From: Aegilops tauschii subsp. strangulata
Taxonomy: Eukaryota; Streptophyta; Magnoliopsida; Poales; Poaceae
Assembly: GCF_002575655.3 (NCBI RefSeq)
Contig: NC_053036.3
Location: 155,658,627 to 155,722,626 of the forward strand
Direction of reading: 5' to 3'
Length of the DNA: 64,000 nt
Shown here: positions 44,961-56,889 of the stretch, in pieces
How the letters are laid out: every line of letters starts with the position of its first letter
How positions within the stretch are numbered: the first letter of the stretch is position 1
Notes under the pieces: generated by a model
Databases searched by the model: none
Seen by the model: only the letters and a program-made list of their open reading frames with translations
What the model was told of the DNA's origin: nothing
Made by a program: the position numbers and the translations under genes

Positions 44961-44967
44961 ACAAAGG

Positions 44968-45360
44968 TTATTCAACGATGGAAATAACATTCCACCTATG
45001 ATTTACCAAGTGCGAATTTAATTTCCTTTTTTCCTTCAAGACCTTAACAATGTGGTCAGTCTCAGCTTGCTTTGTTTTGAAATCCACCAAATATTTAATG
45101 GTTGTCTTGAGTACTGCTACTGATTGTGCTTTTTGCTTCCTCAACATGTCAACTTCATCTCTAAGTGCAGAAGCAGAATCTCTTTCTACCACTAGTTTAG
45201 CCTCTAGAGCATCAGCAGTTGGCAATTCATAATGCACGATTGGGCCGGTGCCACTGCTGTGGGATGATACAACGTCCATGGGGACCTCGCTCTTTGATCT
45301 TGGGCTAACCTGTTTTGCCATTAAAGTTCTGATTGGATTCAGAAAAGTTGAAGTTAGCAA
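44968..45360 (-). pseudogene. Coiled-coil exon of a third CACTA-type gene relic
   Basis: A minus-strand frame with heptad-like Leu/Glu/Lys pattern (ADALEAKLVVERDSASALRD; EVDMLRKQKAQSVAVLKTTI), similar in character to the tail of the copy 2 gene (LLQSQVLAERHSATQLRLEV...LRKIAEN). An Asp/Ser/Thr-rich lead precedes it. It marks a third, more degraded relic that may extend to the Pro/Ser-rich block at 47958-48580. Confidence 0.45.
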
Positions 45361-48300
45361 AAGATCTCAACTCGGAGTTATAACAGCAAACCAGTTAAAC
45401 AAACAAGGAATTAAAGAGTTTCAATTCGATGCTGAAAAGTAGTTATTAACATCATTGTAACCCGTTGTTGCAGCAGCAAAGCAGTTAAACAAACAAGTAG
45501 CTATTTAAGTTCATGCAAATAGGCAATTCTTAACAGTAAGTATCAAACACATAGATAGGCGCAGTCTATAATAGGATTAACAGGCTGTGGCATTATGTAA
45601 TCAGTAGCAAACTAAATTAAGCCAAGCAACGTAATTGAACAATTTTGCAATAAGTGGCTAACTAAAATTCCGAGAAGCAGGTAACTGAACTTATGCTAGT
45701 TCTTTGTACAGGCACACTGCAACTTATTTTTCGCTTACAAGGTTGTAGGAAGGAGTCCATGGCATCAATTGCTTGGATACGCAGTCCCAATACTTCTTTA
45801 TTCCCACACTGCATTGGTAAGTTGAATGGTTAATCTGGTAAGATGGTGCGTCCTTGATATGTTATATGAGGACGTGTAGTCAGACTAGTTGTAGCCACAC
45901 ACATCACACTGGCTTTTACTATATGTTTCATGCGATTACTTTTGGCATATTGAGATCTAAGCAATCTACGATAGGATGCAAAGACTGGCATCCTTCACAT
46001 TATTGGCGAACTTAGTTCATAGAAACAAGCAATTCAACCATTCTTTGGGTAAATCAAAAGCGCCACTGGAATATTTTCACTACCCCTATCATACACGCAA
46101 AAAGGTGTAACGCCACCATAGGGGCTGGTACGGGCGGCTGCCTCGGGTGGCTCGAAAGTGTGCACCTAGTTTGAGTCATCCAGGTTGGCCCAGACTAGTT
46201 TTGTTCGTCCCAACGCACGAGCAGGCAATGTAAAAAATAAATAAAAATGTTTCAATTTGGATAGGCCAATAACATAAGTGCAAGGCAGGCCCTATAGCAG
46301 GCTCACGGCCCAAACGAGCGCCTCCCATATCGATCGACAACAGGAAAAATCCCAATTCATCCGCTCCAGCCTCCAGTCTGGTTTGCTCCTAACCTAGCCG
46401 CCGCTGGACAGACCGACACAGCACTTCCTCGCGCCCTCGTTGGAGGGCGGTCGCCGGGCTTCAAGCGAATGTAAGGACAAGAAGATGAAGATCCAACCCT
46501 GGGTGTAGGCTGTGTGGGAGGCAGCGGCGACAGCATGGGCATGCGTCGAGCTTGTGCAAACGGACAGTTGCAGCCTGCAAGAGTAGCATGCGCAACGAGC
46601 AGGTACATCACATCCCTGATTATATCTAATTCAACTCTTCAATTTCTGGCCAATAGTTAAACCTGACGGTGTTGTAAAACTGTTTGTATGTAGGGAATCT
46701 ATGAGAAAATGAAACCAATTTCTAGTTATTTTATAACTCCCCCAATCAATACTGAACTGACTGAATCTGATGTATCTAATCAAGTTTCCGGTGCAAACAT
46801 CCAAGCTCATGTTGTTCTTGAGCCTGAAGTGTCTAATGAACAGACTGCTAATGAAGGATTTGATCCAAACATTTTACATGCTCCTGGTGATGAACATATG
46901 GTGTCTAATGAGGCATCTAATGCAAGCATTTTGCAAGCTCCTATTAAAGGATTTAGTGTCTAATGATGATCTGCTATGTTGAGAGAGACATAGAGATTTG
47001 CAGGCATTAATGACAAGCAAATTATAGTGCATTTTCATGGCTTGAGGAAACGTCGAGGCCATCTACCAGAAAGTCCCCGTATCATCACAACATAGCATAA
47101 ATACTTTTCTAATCTGTTGTTTGAAACTATTGGCATACTTATGCAGGATAGATATATTGATATGCAGTTTGCGCACTGGTTATAGGTGCAATTACACTTC
47201 GATATTTTCAGCCAGAGAACGAATAATTCAAGCAGGTACAGACCATGTTTGTAGTCCTTGTACACCATGTTGCATTTTGTGTTTTTTGGTGCTTGCATCA
47301 TTTAGTGTTTGTAATCTGAACTACTTTGCATCATTAGCTGGTTTTCAAAGTGCATGTAGCTTCACATTTCTCAAGTTATGTTGATTTCCGGAGTGCAAGT
47401 GCCTTCGTTTTTTTAAAGTTAAATGTTCGTCCCTGGTAACTTAAATTCATGGATCCACCACTGCACACAAATCATACACGAATGCCAGCACGAATTAAAT
47501 GACTTGCAGGGACTTACGCTAGCTCGTTGTACAGGCTCACTTCAGCTCTGCTTGCGCTTGGGATGTTCCATGTACAAGTCCATGTTACCGCTTGCTTGGA
47601 TGTGCAGGCCTTGTGCTCCTTGCATCCCCCTCTGCATTTTTGACACGGCGAATGGCTGATCAAATAAGAGGAATCGACCTTGCTATTGTACCGGAGGACA
47701 GATACTTACAAGGTTATACGGGTGTGTAGGATGTGTACCAGATCCCGTAGCGCCGTCATGCTTCGCTAAAAATGGATTTGCTTGTTTCAGATGATATCTC
47801 CAGAAGAAATAAGAGGTAAAGTCAGAGTTGGATAGGCGTATAAGCTAAGAGAGTAGTGAAAGGATATCCAAACATTGTCGAAACAGTGCACAAGGGAGTG
47901 ATGTGTATACCTAGTTCGGGCCGGCGTTTGGGCATGCTCGCCTAGCTAGAGTGCGGGTCACTTCAGAGCCATTGAGGGTGATGCGCTGGCATTGGCTGGC
48001 CGCGCACGGATGCAAATCTTGAGTGGCGGTGGAGCGCTACGATGCGGTGGACGAGACCGTTGGTGAAGCCCTAGCGGCCTCGGGGGGCGGAGGCACGACG
48101 ATGTGCTCGGTGAAGTAGCCCCAGTGAGCTGGGAGACGGCGTCGGTGAAGCGCACCTGATGCGGTGGAAGTCGGTGTTTGTGAGGCACGTCGGTTGCGGC
48201 GGCCGACGTTGTCGGTGGACCACCCGGTGCGGTGGACGAAGGCGTAGATGAGGTAGCTCCGGTGCGGTGGTGAAGCGCGACCATCGTCTTCATCGTCGTC

Positions 48301-48430
48301 ATCTGGCACAGAGGTGGGGAAAGAGACGAGACGAGGGGCGATTCAAACTTTGCTTGGGTTGGCGGCAAATTAGGGATTTGAGCAACCTGGGCGCGGAAGG
48401 GGACGGTGGAGAAGGGAGATTTTGCAGGGC
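45361..48430. other. Mixed relic region with a possible hAT-like N-terminal exon
   Basis: Mostly unassigned. A plus-strand frame at 46709-46963 (MKPISSYFITPPINTELTES) follows an AG-like acceptor and recalls the short ISSFF-like N-termini of TTF-type/hAT transposases, but no zinc-binding or dimerisation domain follows. The segments near 45690-45830 and 47500-47650 share similar phrases (TTGTACAGGC, CTTGCTTGGAT), suggesting an internal repeat. The segment 47958-48368 (minus) is a Pro/Ser/Thr-rich GC-rich frame like that at 43190-43699. Confidence 0.3.
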
Positions 48431-50900
48431 TGGAATTGGGGCCGCCAGATATTTCAATCCAAAACGTGGAAGCGCGAACTTATTTTGTCGTCGTCCTTTT
48501 TTGGGGGGGAGGAGGGGGGAGGGAGGGGGTGGGTGGCTGGGTGCTAAGCGTCCGTCCGACACACGCGACCACCACGACACAACCCTCGTCTACCTGGTGC
48601 GCCCACATTTGAGAATGCAAACGAATCTTCTTTCATTTGCAAACGAATCTGTATGTATTACCATGCCCGTGTTTTCCTTGCAATAATTAGTCATTCGAAA
48701 CGAGATACTATAAATTAATTAATGAGGAGTTATTTGAAAAAAATTCGAAACGGTATCCACGCTAACGTGGATTAGAGTGTGTGTCACATAATTAGTTATT
48801 TGAATTAGAGTGTGTGCCACATAGCGATCTCCAATTCTAACGTGGATTTCACATTTCACTGTATCCACACTACTTTTTAATACAAATCCATATGTATATG
48901 ATGAACACCATGGTAGTGAGAAAACTTTTGGATGGATTCAAACATATGACCTACAAAATAGCACAACAAATCGAGTCAATGTCAACTTTTCGAAAGCTAG
49001 TATGGCACGAATTCGAAATAATTACCCATATGCGTGGTCCTCAGTTCAAATCTTACAATGTACACCGAATTGAAAGATCGATATTAAGTCTCGTACTATC
49101 TACATTCAAATGTTGTTTTAACCCCCCCCCTGCACACACGCTACATACTTCCTGTATCGGTGAATCTTCCTCTCCTAACCACCTTAGGAAGCTATCGGTT
49201 TCCAACACACATCCATTCTTTCTCTCCATGTTTCGATCTCTAACTCTCTCAACTACACAACCCCCCTTTTTGCACTCTGTTACGAAATGTATTTACCTCA
49301 CACACCCACCATTGCACCCCATGCTGAGCTCTCTCTCTCTCTCCCTCTCCCTCTCACCCTCTCGCGCTAAATACATGCATTTCCTATCTAGCCCCCCCAA
49401 CCTCTCGTGCGCACGCACGCACGTTGTCCATCTAGGTCACTCCCTCAAGACTGTCTCACACTTTCTTCCGCACGGCGGGCCACACTCGCTCAATATCGCT
49501 CTCTTTATCTGAGTCTCGTTTAACCTTGTTTTCTTTCACACACAAATGATATATCTCCCTGTTCGGGCCTCGATCGACACACTCTATACTCTCTCACGCA
49601 GATTATCTATCTAGGTCAGTCCATCGAAGCCGCCCCACTCTTTCGACCTCATGGCGGGCCACACTCACTCTCTCTCTCTCTCCATCTCTATCTCCCTCCC
49701 TCTCTCTCTCTTTGTATGTCTCGATTGACCTCGCTCTTTCTCAGACAAAAACGATATATCACCATGTTTGAGCCCAATTCGACTTATTCACATTGTATAT
49801 TCTCTCACGCACATTGTCTATCTAGGTCACTCTCTCCAGCCCGTCTCACTCTTTCGATTGCACGATGACCCTGTGTGATCGATTGACCTTGCTTCCTCCC
49901 ACGCACAAAATATATCTATACGTCTGTGACTGGATCATCTCTCAAGCTCTATCTTACAGCCCTCACCCTTGCCAAAAGCTCAATCAGACAATATCTCTCC
50001 AGAGCATATATATTTGTTCAATGAATGTCGGACCACACTCACTTTGTCTCTCTATCTATATGTCTCTCGATTGACCTTGCTTTCTCACGTCGTATCTTCC
50101 ACACATTGAAGCTACCTCTCCATCCCTCGCAAAGCAGGAGCTATTTACATTGCGAGGGGCACTCCAACCTTGGATTAATTTGTGTAGGCATTTATTCCGG
50201 TCGGTTTAGATTATATTTTCGTAGCATTCGGCCCACAACTACTCGAAACACCGTTGCAACTCCCCTAGTTGATTTCCCTTTGGCTCGGTCATCGCTCTCT
50301 CGCACGTCCTTTCTCGCCTTCAACGCCGCACCATGGTATTATTGCAAAAAAATCTATTGTTCTCTTTAATTATTATAAATAAGCTACAAAACTACACACC
50401 GATAGTCCACTTGGAATGGAACAAATTTCGACCCACAAATTAAAGTGCTACAAACCACACACCGAGGGGCCCACATGTCATGAAACAAATTTGGAACCAT
50501 ATACAAATTAAAAACTAAAGGACGAGGATCGAACATGCGACCAGGGCCTTCAAGCCGCACGTCAATAGGCAACATACGTAGAACAGCAATGTTTGTTGTA
50601 CCTCCCTTTGTTCACATAATGTTTTTATATTACCACAACCTATTTAATTGATAACATGTAATATTATTTTTAGTACTATTCACCTTCACTTACTGGTGGG
50701 TTCCATGTGTGCTCTCTCTCTCTCTCCTCCCCTTCTGCGTTTAGATGCACGGGCAAACATGAAGAACTCGCGGGCGATGTTGCCGTTGACCATATCTGGA
50801 CGCGTTCACAAGTTACGGCACCAGTTTCACGTGCTAGCAGCACTAGTCAGTGTGTACGTGCAATGCACGTTAATTTGGAAGTATATTAAGTGCATGCGGA
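48430..50900 (+). repeat. Diverged long repeat, unit A
   Basis: The start, end and some middle parts match 52840-55140 in the same order. Examples are GCCGCCAGATATTTC, AACGTGGATTTC, the stretch ending AACTTTTGGATGGATTCAAACATATGACC, ATATTAAGTCT...CAAATGTTGT and the CTTACTGGTGGGT segment near 50690. The middle is variable and holds a pyrimidine-rich tandem array. The pair looks like two old copies of an unnamed element. The plus-strand ORF 48892-49512 lies across it in low-complexity DNA and I do not regard it as a gene. Confidence 0.6.
49400..49900 (+). repeat. Pyrimidine-rich tandem repeats, period about 180-215 bp
   Basis: The phrase CTATCTAGGTCA(C/G)TC, preceded by CTCTCACGCA and followed by CACTCTTTCGA-like and GGCGGGCCACACTC phrases, recurs at about 49425, 49605 and 49820, with (CT)n tracts between. 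No gene is visible. Confidence 0.7.
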
Positions 50901-51214
50901 TATTAAGTAGGATATTATTTGCGTCTTATTATGTGATTAGCACTATTTTTGGCATGGAATTAACTGCACGCTAAACGTGTTGAGCGGTCGACATTGAAGC
51001 AGTCTAGGTCGTTGGATGACAAGGAATACATGTGGCTTGATGACGTTTTATATTTAATTTGCTACGGCTCTAACAGAACATTCAATCGATCAAACCATAG
51101 ATTTTGTTCAGTCTGACTCCAACTTTAAATTATACGACGATCGATCTATAATAAACGGAAATGATAAACGTTCAGATTTTAAGCATGGCAATCCGAATGT
51201 TTTTCATGGCAAAT
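50901..51214. other. Spacer
   Basis: Nothing supportable. AT-rich, with no gene or repeat that I can define. Confidence 0.4.
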
Positions 51215-51925
51215 TTAGATTACGCGGCGGCGGCGGGGGCGTCTTGCGGTGGGAAGCGGCTCCCCTGCCGTGCTCTGTGTGTCGTTGGGCCCCTGACCAA
51301 CGGCGACGGCGGCGCCTTGTGCCATTGTTGGCGTACTCCTGAACGTTGGCCTAGCTTCAAGGAATGCCAAAATGTTCTGGACTTCGGAGTGAGTTAACTG
51401 GCGGGAGGAGGCGACTGGCGTTGGTGTAAGGAAGCGGTCGACGGCGGCCATCCATGCCGCTGAGGGGGGCACTGGCACCCGCACGGGGACAGGCGCTGTG
51501 AATGGCACGACGGAGACATTCGTGTGCACAGGCACCGGCACGGGCGCGCACGTCAGTGCACGCGCAGGCGCATGCGCTAGCAGGTGCACGGGCACCGGCA
51601 CGGGCGTGCGCGTCAGTGCACGCGTAGGCGCATGCGCTGGCAGGTGCATGGGCGCGTGAAAGTCGGCGGGGACCTCATGGAACCCCGTGGCATCAAGCTC
51701 GGCGACAATGTGCGGCTCCCAGCCCATCAATGCCACGGGGATGGGCGCTGGCGCAGTCGGGGCGACGGGAGCCGGAACGGGAGCAGGGACAGGCGCGGCG
51801 TCTTCCCGCAAGGCCAGTTCAAGCTTGTCCCAAAGCACCTTACGTTCCTGAGACTCCGGCTGGGTGTCTTCCTCAGGAAACTGGAAGACTAAGGGCAGAC
51901 CATCGTGATGCGGCATGGCGTACAT
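51215..51925 (-). CDS. Hypothetical Pro/Val/Ala-rich protein, 236 residues
   Basis: A complete minus-strand ORF from ATG 51925 (MYAMPHHDGLPLVFQFPEED), preceded by a CT-rich, 5'-UTR-like stretch. Residues about 25-45 form a charged helix (KVLWDKLELALRED). Residues about 46-150 are low-complexity with PVPAPV and TPVPVPVH repeats. The C-terminal part has MAAVDRFLTP and LTHSEVQNILAFLEARPTF, and ends in a basic RRPRRRRVI tail that could act as a nuclear signal. No membrane segment or signal peptide is seen. I do not recognise the family. The high GC content could also let a chance ORF stay open, but the ordered ends favour a real gene. Confidence 0.45.
   Translation of the reverse strand: MYAMPHHDGLPLVFQFPEEDTQPESQERKVLWDKLELALREDAAPVPAPVPAPVAPTAPAPIPVALMGWEPHIVAELDATGFHEVPADFHAPMHLPAHAPTRALTRTPVPVPVHLLAHAPARALTCAPVPVPVHTNVSVVPFTAPVPVRVPVPPSAAWMAAVDRFLTPTPVASSRQLTHSEVQNILAFLEARPTFRSTPTMAQGAAVAVGQGPNDTQSTAGEPLPTARRPRRRRVI
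51531..51650 (-). repeat. 60-bp direct duplication inside the Pro/Val-rich ORF
   Basis: Two adjacent 60-bp units (51531-51590 and 51591-51650), each starting GGCACCGGCACGGGCG, differing at only a few bases. The period is a multiple of three, so the ORF gains a repeated 20-residue block. Confidence 0.95.
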
Positions 51926-52839
51926 TTAGGTCAGGCTGGTTGGAGGTAGACGATAGGAGAATCGGAGAGGAAGAGAGAAGATTGTAGCGATACCGGGTAG
52001 TGCGGGGTTGATTTTAAACTGTGGTGCCGGCGACATTAAAAGTGGGAGCAGTTGGGACGAAGGTGGGCGGCGGAGCCTGGTCAAAGGGCTCGCCACCCGG
52101 TGAGCCTGCACAGCGGTCTGCTCGCACGCCTCCCTGTCAGCGGGCGCAGCGATCTGCTCGCACGCCTCCCGTCGACTCACGCGCTTGCTCGGCCGGCACC
52201 TGTCGATGAGAAGCGGGACTCGTGGCGGCACGTAAACGCCCACGGTTTGAATAGTGAAAGCGTTCGCCTTAACGTGACAGGTCTTTTTTTCCAAAATACC
52301 TTGGCTCTTCATTTGTGCAACTTGTCATAAGCACCTTGTCTCAAATTGAAGAAAAAATTACGAAGTAATATTTGTGCCATATCATGTGACCATGCTCAGT
52401 TTCAAGAATTTATGGTCACTTTTGGATTTTCTGAAATTTAAGATCCAGGATTTGAAACAATATCATAACCTGCATCATGCAATAAATTTTCAAGCCATAC
52501 ATCTGTCTTGTTGTATTTCTTAAGAAAGGATTTGGTCAAACATTTTGCTTAGTTAGACTTCAGACAAGTTATATATGCAAAGCAAAAGGATAATCCCTCC
52601 GTACCAATGCATTGCCTGATATATTAACTAAAGTACTAGGCACGAACAAACGGGCTCAATTCTGTGCTCATCCTGGTGTAGTAGTAGTAGTACTAGGCAA
52701 TGCAGTTGACGAGTGACCTTGGCGAGCAGCAACCGAGGGAATTGAACCGTGCTCGGCATGGTAGGTAATGTTGTCTAGTTACTAAAGCATCCCTCCGTTG
52801 TTCATCGGTAGTCATTATGGACCGGGGACATGAGGGGAA
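51926..52839. other. Intergenic, with a small foldback
   Basis: Upstream region of the ORF ending at 51215. It includes a direct repeat of GATCTGCTCGCACGCCTCCC-like phrases at about 52118-52175. A small inverted repeat (TGCATTGCCT 52608-52617, AGGCAATGCA 52695-52704) is next to CCCTCCGTACC and may be a degenerate MITE. No gene is supported. Confidence 0.4.
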
Positions 52840-53371
52840 TTTCCTAGGGCTGGAATTCTGGCCGCCAGATATTTCGACTCGAAACGCGGAGGCTCGACTG
52901 GTTCGAGTTGCCTAATGTGCGTACCACGCACACCACCTGAAGGACACGAGCCCGGTTTTTTTTTATTTTTTTAGAATCAACACGAGCCAAGGTCTGGCTG
53001 GTATGCCGTTGGGTCCTACCATTCGAGAATACGATAGGAACCTTTTAAATTGCCGAACGAATCTATGTGTATTACAATGCCCGTATTTTCCTTGCAAATA
53101 CTAATCTCAACGTGGTAATTGATTTATGACAAGTTGTTGAATTAGAGTGAGTTTGTGATATAGTGATCTCAACGTGGATTTCGCATTTCATGGTATCCCT
53201 GGTAAGTTTTTCAATGCAAATTCAAATTTAAAAGATGAATAATATGGAGGTGAGAAAACTTTGTATGTATCAAGCATATGACCACACACACACACACGAA
53301 CACAACAACAATCCAATAAGTATAGTGCATCTATTTTTCCAAACCATGCATGTATGACACGAATTCAAAAA

Positions 53372-53534
53372 TACTCCTTCTGTTCCTAAATATTAGTCTT
53401 TTAGAGATTTCAACAAGCGACTACATACGGAGCAAAATGAGTGAATCTACACTCTAAAATATGTCTATATACATCCGTATGTGCCAATCCACTTGAATTT
53501 CTAAAAAGACTAATATTTAGGAACGAAGGGAGTA
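53372..53534. mobile_element. Stowaway-like MITE
   Basis: TA-flanked, 163 bp, with inverted ends CTCCTTCTGTTCCTAAATAT and ATATTTAGGAACGAAGGGAG and inner complementarity (AGTCTTTTAGAGATTT / AAATTTCT-like). Confidence 0.9.
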
Positions 53535-53780
53535 AAATGTAAGACATGCATGGTCCTCAATTCAATATTTAAAACGAACATGAAACTGAAACATGAATAT
53601 TAAGTCTAGTACTATAGTACATGCAAATGTTGTGTTTAATTAGGCGGAGCTATGATTGTCGGGGGTCACCCCCTCGACCTTAGATAAAATTGTGAAGCTC
53701 TGTTTAGGGTTGTTTAGATTATATTTGTCCCCACCCTCCCAACCACCGATTGGTTGTGCACCCCCACCCCTCCTCCCCGG

Positions 53781-54705
53781 GAGAATATCATGTGCCCTCA
53801 TACCTTAGATGCTATATGCCGATACGAGTTGCTTGGAGCTTGTAGATCTGAGATATAGCAGCTCACATGATGTCTTAATATTTTTACAGGAAACCTTGAT
53901 GAGTTTGAGAATTGCACACAATTTGTACAAAAACTAATCAGATGCCCTTGGATCCCATATCCAATGACCTCGAAGCTCGTATCACCGTAGCATCTAAGAT
54001 GAAGGAGGACATCATATTCTCCTATATGTAAGAATATCATGTGCTACCACACCTTAGATGCTTTGGTGATACAAGGTCTTCGGAGCCGTTGGATTTGTGA
54101 CCCAACACCTCCTCGATGGTTCGAATGGTTTTTTGCAGAAAAGCCCCGAAAGAGTTCGTGCACTGCTTACAATCACAAAGACTGCTCAGATGCCATTGAA
54201 TCTCAGATCAAACAACCTCGAAGGTCGTATCACGGTAGCATCCAAGCTGCGAGAGCACCTTATGTTTTCTCGCACGGGAGAATATGAGGTGCTCCCGCAC
54301 CGTAGATTCTATGGTGATACGAGTTCACGGAGATCTAACGGCCCACAGTAGGAGGTTTGAATGTTTTTGCAATATACGGCTGAGAGAGTTTGGGAATTGC
54401 GCAGAAAGTACAACAACTACGCATGTGCCATCTGATCACTCATCATACGACCTAGATGCTCATATCACCGTAGCGGGTAATTAAGCTACGGGGAGCACCT
54501 AATATGAGCAACGGGGAGCCGTTGGATCCAAGATGCAGCGGCACACATGAGGCCTGAATGTTTTATTTGCAAAAAAACCTTTGGAGAGTTTGAAAATTGC
54601 GCATAATTACAGAGACTACTCCCAAGCCATTGGATCTCACTTCCAATGGTGTAAAAAATCGTATCACCATAGCATCTAAGCTGCGGGGTGGATGTGATAT
54701 TCTAT
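53781..54705 (+). repeat. Tandem array of about four foldback units (about 210-250 bp each)
   Basis: Units begin near 53781, 54030, 54277 and 54490. Each runs from a GAATATCATGTGC / CCTTAGATGCT / GATACGAG block, through a TTTGAGAATTGC-like centre, to a mirror block CTCGTATCACCGTAGCATC. The two ends of each unit are therefore inverted copies of each other and could pair. No ORF is conserved between units, so the conserved feature is the fold. Confidence 0.75.
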
Positions 54706-55140
54706 GCCGCTATCATTTTTGTTCATAAACTTGCAAAATACGTGTAACTTGTGCCGTTACTTGTCTAACCGCGCAAAGTGTTTATTCAAAAAAACCATCA
54801 TACACTGAAATATCGGAACAACACACGGGGGTCCCACTTGTCATTAATCAAATTTGGACCTAAAACTAACAAATCTGAAAGACGAGATTCGAACTGGCAG
54901 CCTGGACTACAAAGCGTAAGTCGATAGCCTGAAACAACAACGGTTGTTGGATTTGTCCCATAACTTGATTTTATACAGTATTACGTTGAGTAGAGTAGAG
55001 GGAGTGCCTCGTCAACACGTGCATGACCGTTGACTCACTTACTGGTGGGTCCCAGGTCTGCGATCTCTCTCTTCACTCCATCGTCTAACCTTTGCATGGG
55101 CACACACGAAGAGCAGCGCTAGCTTGCCGTGGTGTTATTA

Positions 55141-56469
55141 CAACTAAAAAAAAGCTTGGAAAATAGAAGAATCGCCTAGAACAAGAGACGTTGTGGCTGG
55201 TCGAGACGGAGCTAACCACACCTATCCTCCGTGCCATGTTAGCATGATGAAGCTGTGTGGCTAGTGGGGTGTTTTCGACCGACTGGCTGGGTCCCGAGGT
55301 CGAACCATAGGTACTACGTCTGATACAGTTAATTTTTACATGCACATTTTTCCTCCGTGCCGAGACATGGCACACCCTACCGTGCGGTTTCGGGGTCCTC
55401 CCGGGTGGTGCACTCATATATTCTTCCTGACGTGGGACGCCCTACCGCGTGTTTTCGCTGAAGCAAGTAAATGAGTCGTCAAATCACGAAAGACCACTTT
55501 TCCCGCCGAGTACATCAGTGAAGCACGGTGGCTAGCTAGTTGGGCTAGTTCGACAGATTAGCTAGGCCGCCGCCACATTTGTTTTTCCACCCCTTTTTTT
55601 ATCTACTTGCCGGCCGGTAAATTTAAATATCCACCGCGGCGTTGCTCTGGTGTTTGAGTGCGGTAGGGTTTTTAATTTTTTGATTGACGGGAGCAGGCGT
55701 GGCAGGATTTTTAATTTTTTGATTGACGGGAGCAATTAGTCACGATGACTCCGCCTGTAAAACCCACTGCTCCCTGATGTGAGAAGTCGTCGACTGGTGT
55801 TTTACCATGGTGAAAACCAAAGGATTCCCCGCTCCTCGGCTGGCTCCCTCCGCCTTCCCGTAGATTGCATTGCCTTTCAGCCGTTTCGCCCCTGCATCAC
55901 CAATGTCGTGCGCCTCGAGAAGCAGAGGGACTTCGGTGGTGTTTAGGCGCCCTCTGCATGGGCATTTCCATGTCTCGGCGCAACATGATCGTTGGATCAA
56001 ACTCAGATGGTGCAGATCAGTCACTGTAGCACAAAGCGTATGGGTGTGTTTGGTTGCATTCTCATCTCAATATATTTGTTTCCTCTTCGTGTATTTGTGT
56101 TAACCTACTAGTGTGGACTCATGCACCCTTCATGCACTCTGCCAAACACCCAAAAGTGGGTCGAGAAGGGAATTTTTGGTCCCATCCCATGCACCCCTCA
56201 TACACCCTGCCTAACACTATTCGTGCTTCATATGGTTCATGTTTCATGGAGTACTGTAGCACCGTACTCTCCGTGCGCTGTAGACCTAGTTCTGTTAACA
56301 TTGATCTCACCGTTCATTCTCGACCGGACAGTCAAGAAAGCGGTACTATGTTACTACATTACTGTTCATATAGTTGACATGCGCACAACATCATTTGTTG
56401 TCATCATATCTTACTACACTAGCAACAAGATTATTTAGTACTGACGTATGAACCACTGCACATCCCTAG
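55141..56469. other. Intergenic, with a degraded copy of the B3-cluster upstream region
   Basis: No gene is supported. At about 55360-55500 phrases such as CCCTACCGTGCGG, GACGTGGGAC and GTCGTCAAATCACGAAA resemble the duplicated upstream regions at 56890-57070 and 60830-60950, so this may be a third, older copy. A 25-bp phrase (TTTTTAATTTTTTGATTGACG) is repeated at about 55667 and 55708. Confidence 0.4.
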
Positions 56470-56786
56470 TACTCTCTCCTTTCCGGTTTATAAGGCTTAT
56501 CTCAAATTTTTCGTTTTCCCGATTTAAAGGGCTCATCTCCAACTCCCATTGAGATTCCGAGGCGCATTAAATCTTTGCACGCATTAATTCAAAAGGAACT
56601 CACCAATGCATGCAATGTTCCTACTCATCTAGTGGCCAAGCATGCATGGAGTGTAATTAATCTAGATTAATGCATTAGTTTAATTTGGGTAGTTTTATAA
56701 AGTACGAGATATATTCCTCCACTCATCATCTGCCTTGATAGATGAGATTTCAGATTTGAGCCCTATAAACCGAAAAGGAGGGAGTA
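56470..56786. mobile_element. MITE, about 317 bp
   Basis: TA-flanked, with imperfect inverted ends (CTCTCTCCTTTCCGGTTTAT and ATAAACCGAAAAGGAGGGAG). AT-rich interior without coding capacity. Stowaway-like by ends and target site. Confidence 0.8.
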
Positions 56787-56889
56787 GTAGGAGCACTATG
56801 TATGTTCAAGTGGGTGCCGTGTTTCGCACTCCTCCGTCGTAAGAGTGGAAACGCATGTTGTAATCATTTTTTTCTTCAGAAAACAGTGG

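Larger units (their letters stand above)
52840..55140 (+). repeat. Diverged long repeat, unit B
   Basis: Partner of 48430-50900, in the same orientation and order. Its distinct middle contains a Stowaway-like MITE (53372) and the foldback array (53781-54705) instead of the pyrimidine-rich array of unit A. The shared right end includes ACTTACTGGTGGGTCCCA. No coding content. Confidence 0.6.

Noticed and set aside
46709..46963. Confident call of a hAT transposase
   Set aside because: Only a short ISSYF-like N-terminus is present. No zinc finger or dimerisation domain follows, so it is mentioned only as a possibility.
48892..49512. 206-residue plus-strand ORF
   Set aside because: It runs through pyrimidine-rich, low-complexity DNA and Ser/Leu runs. 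The partner repeat unit at 53250 does not keep it open.
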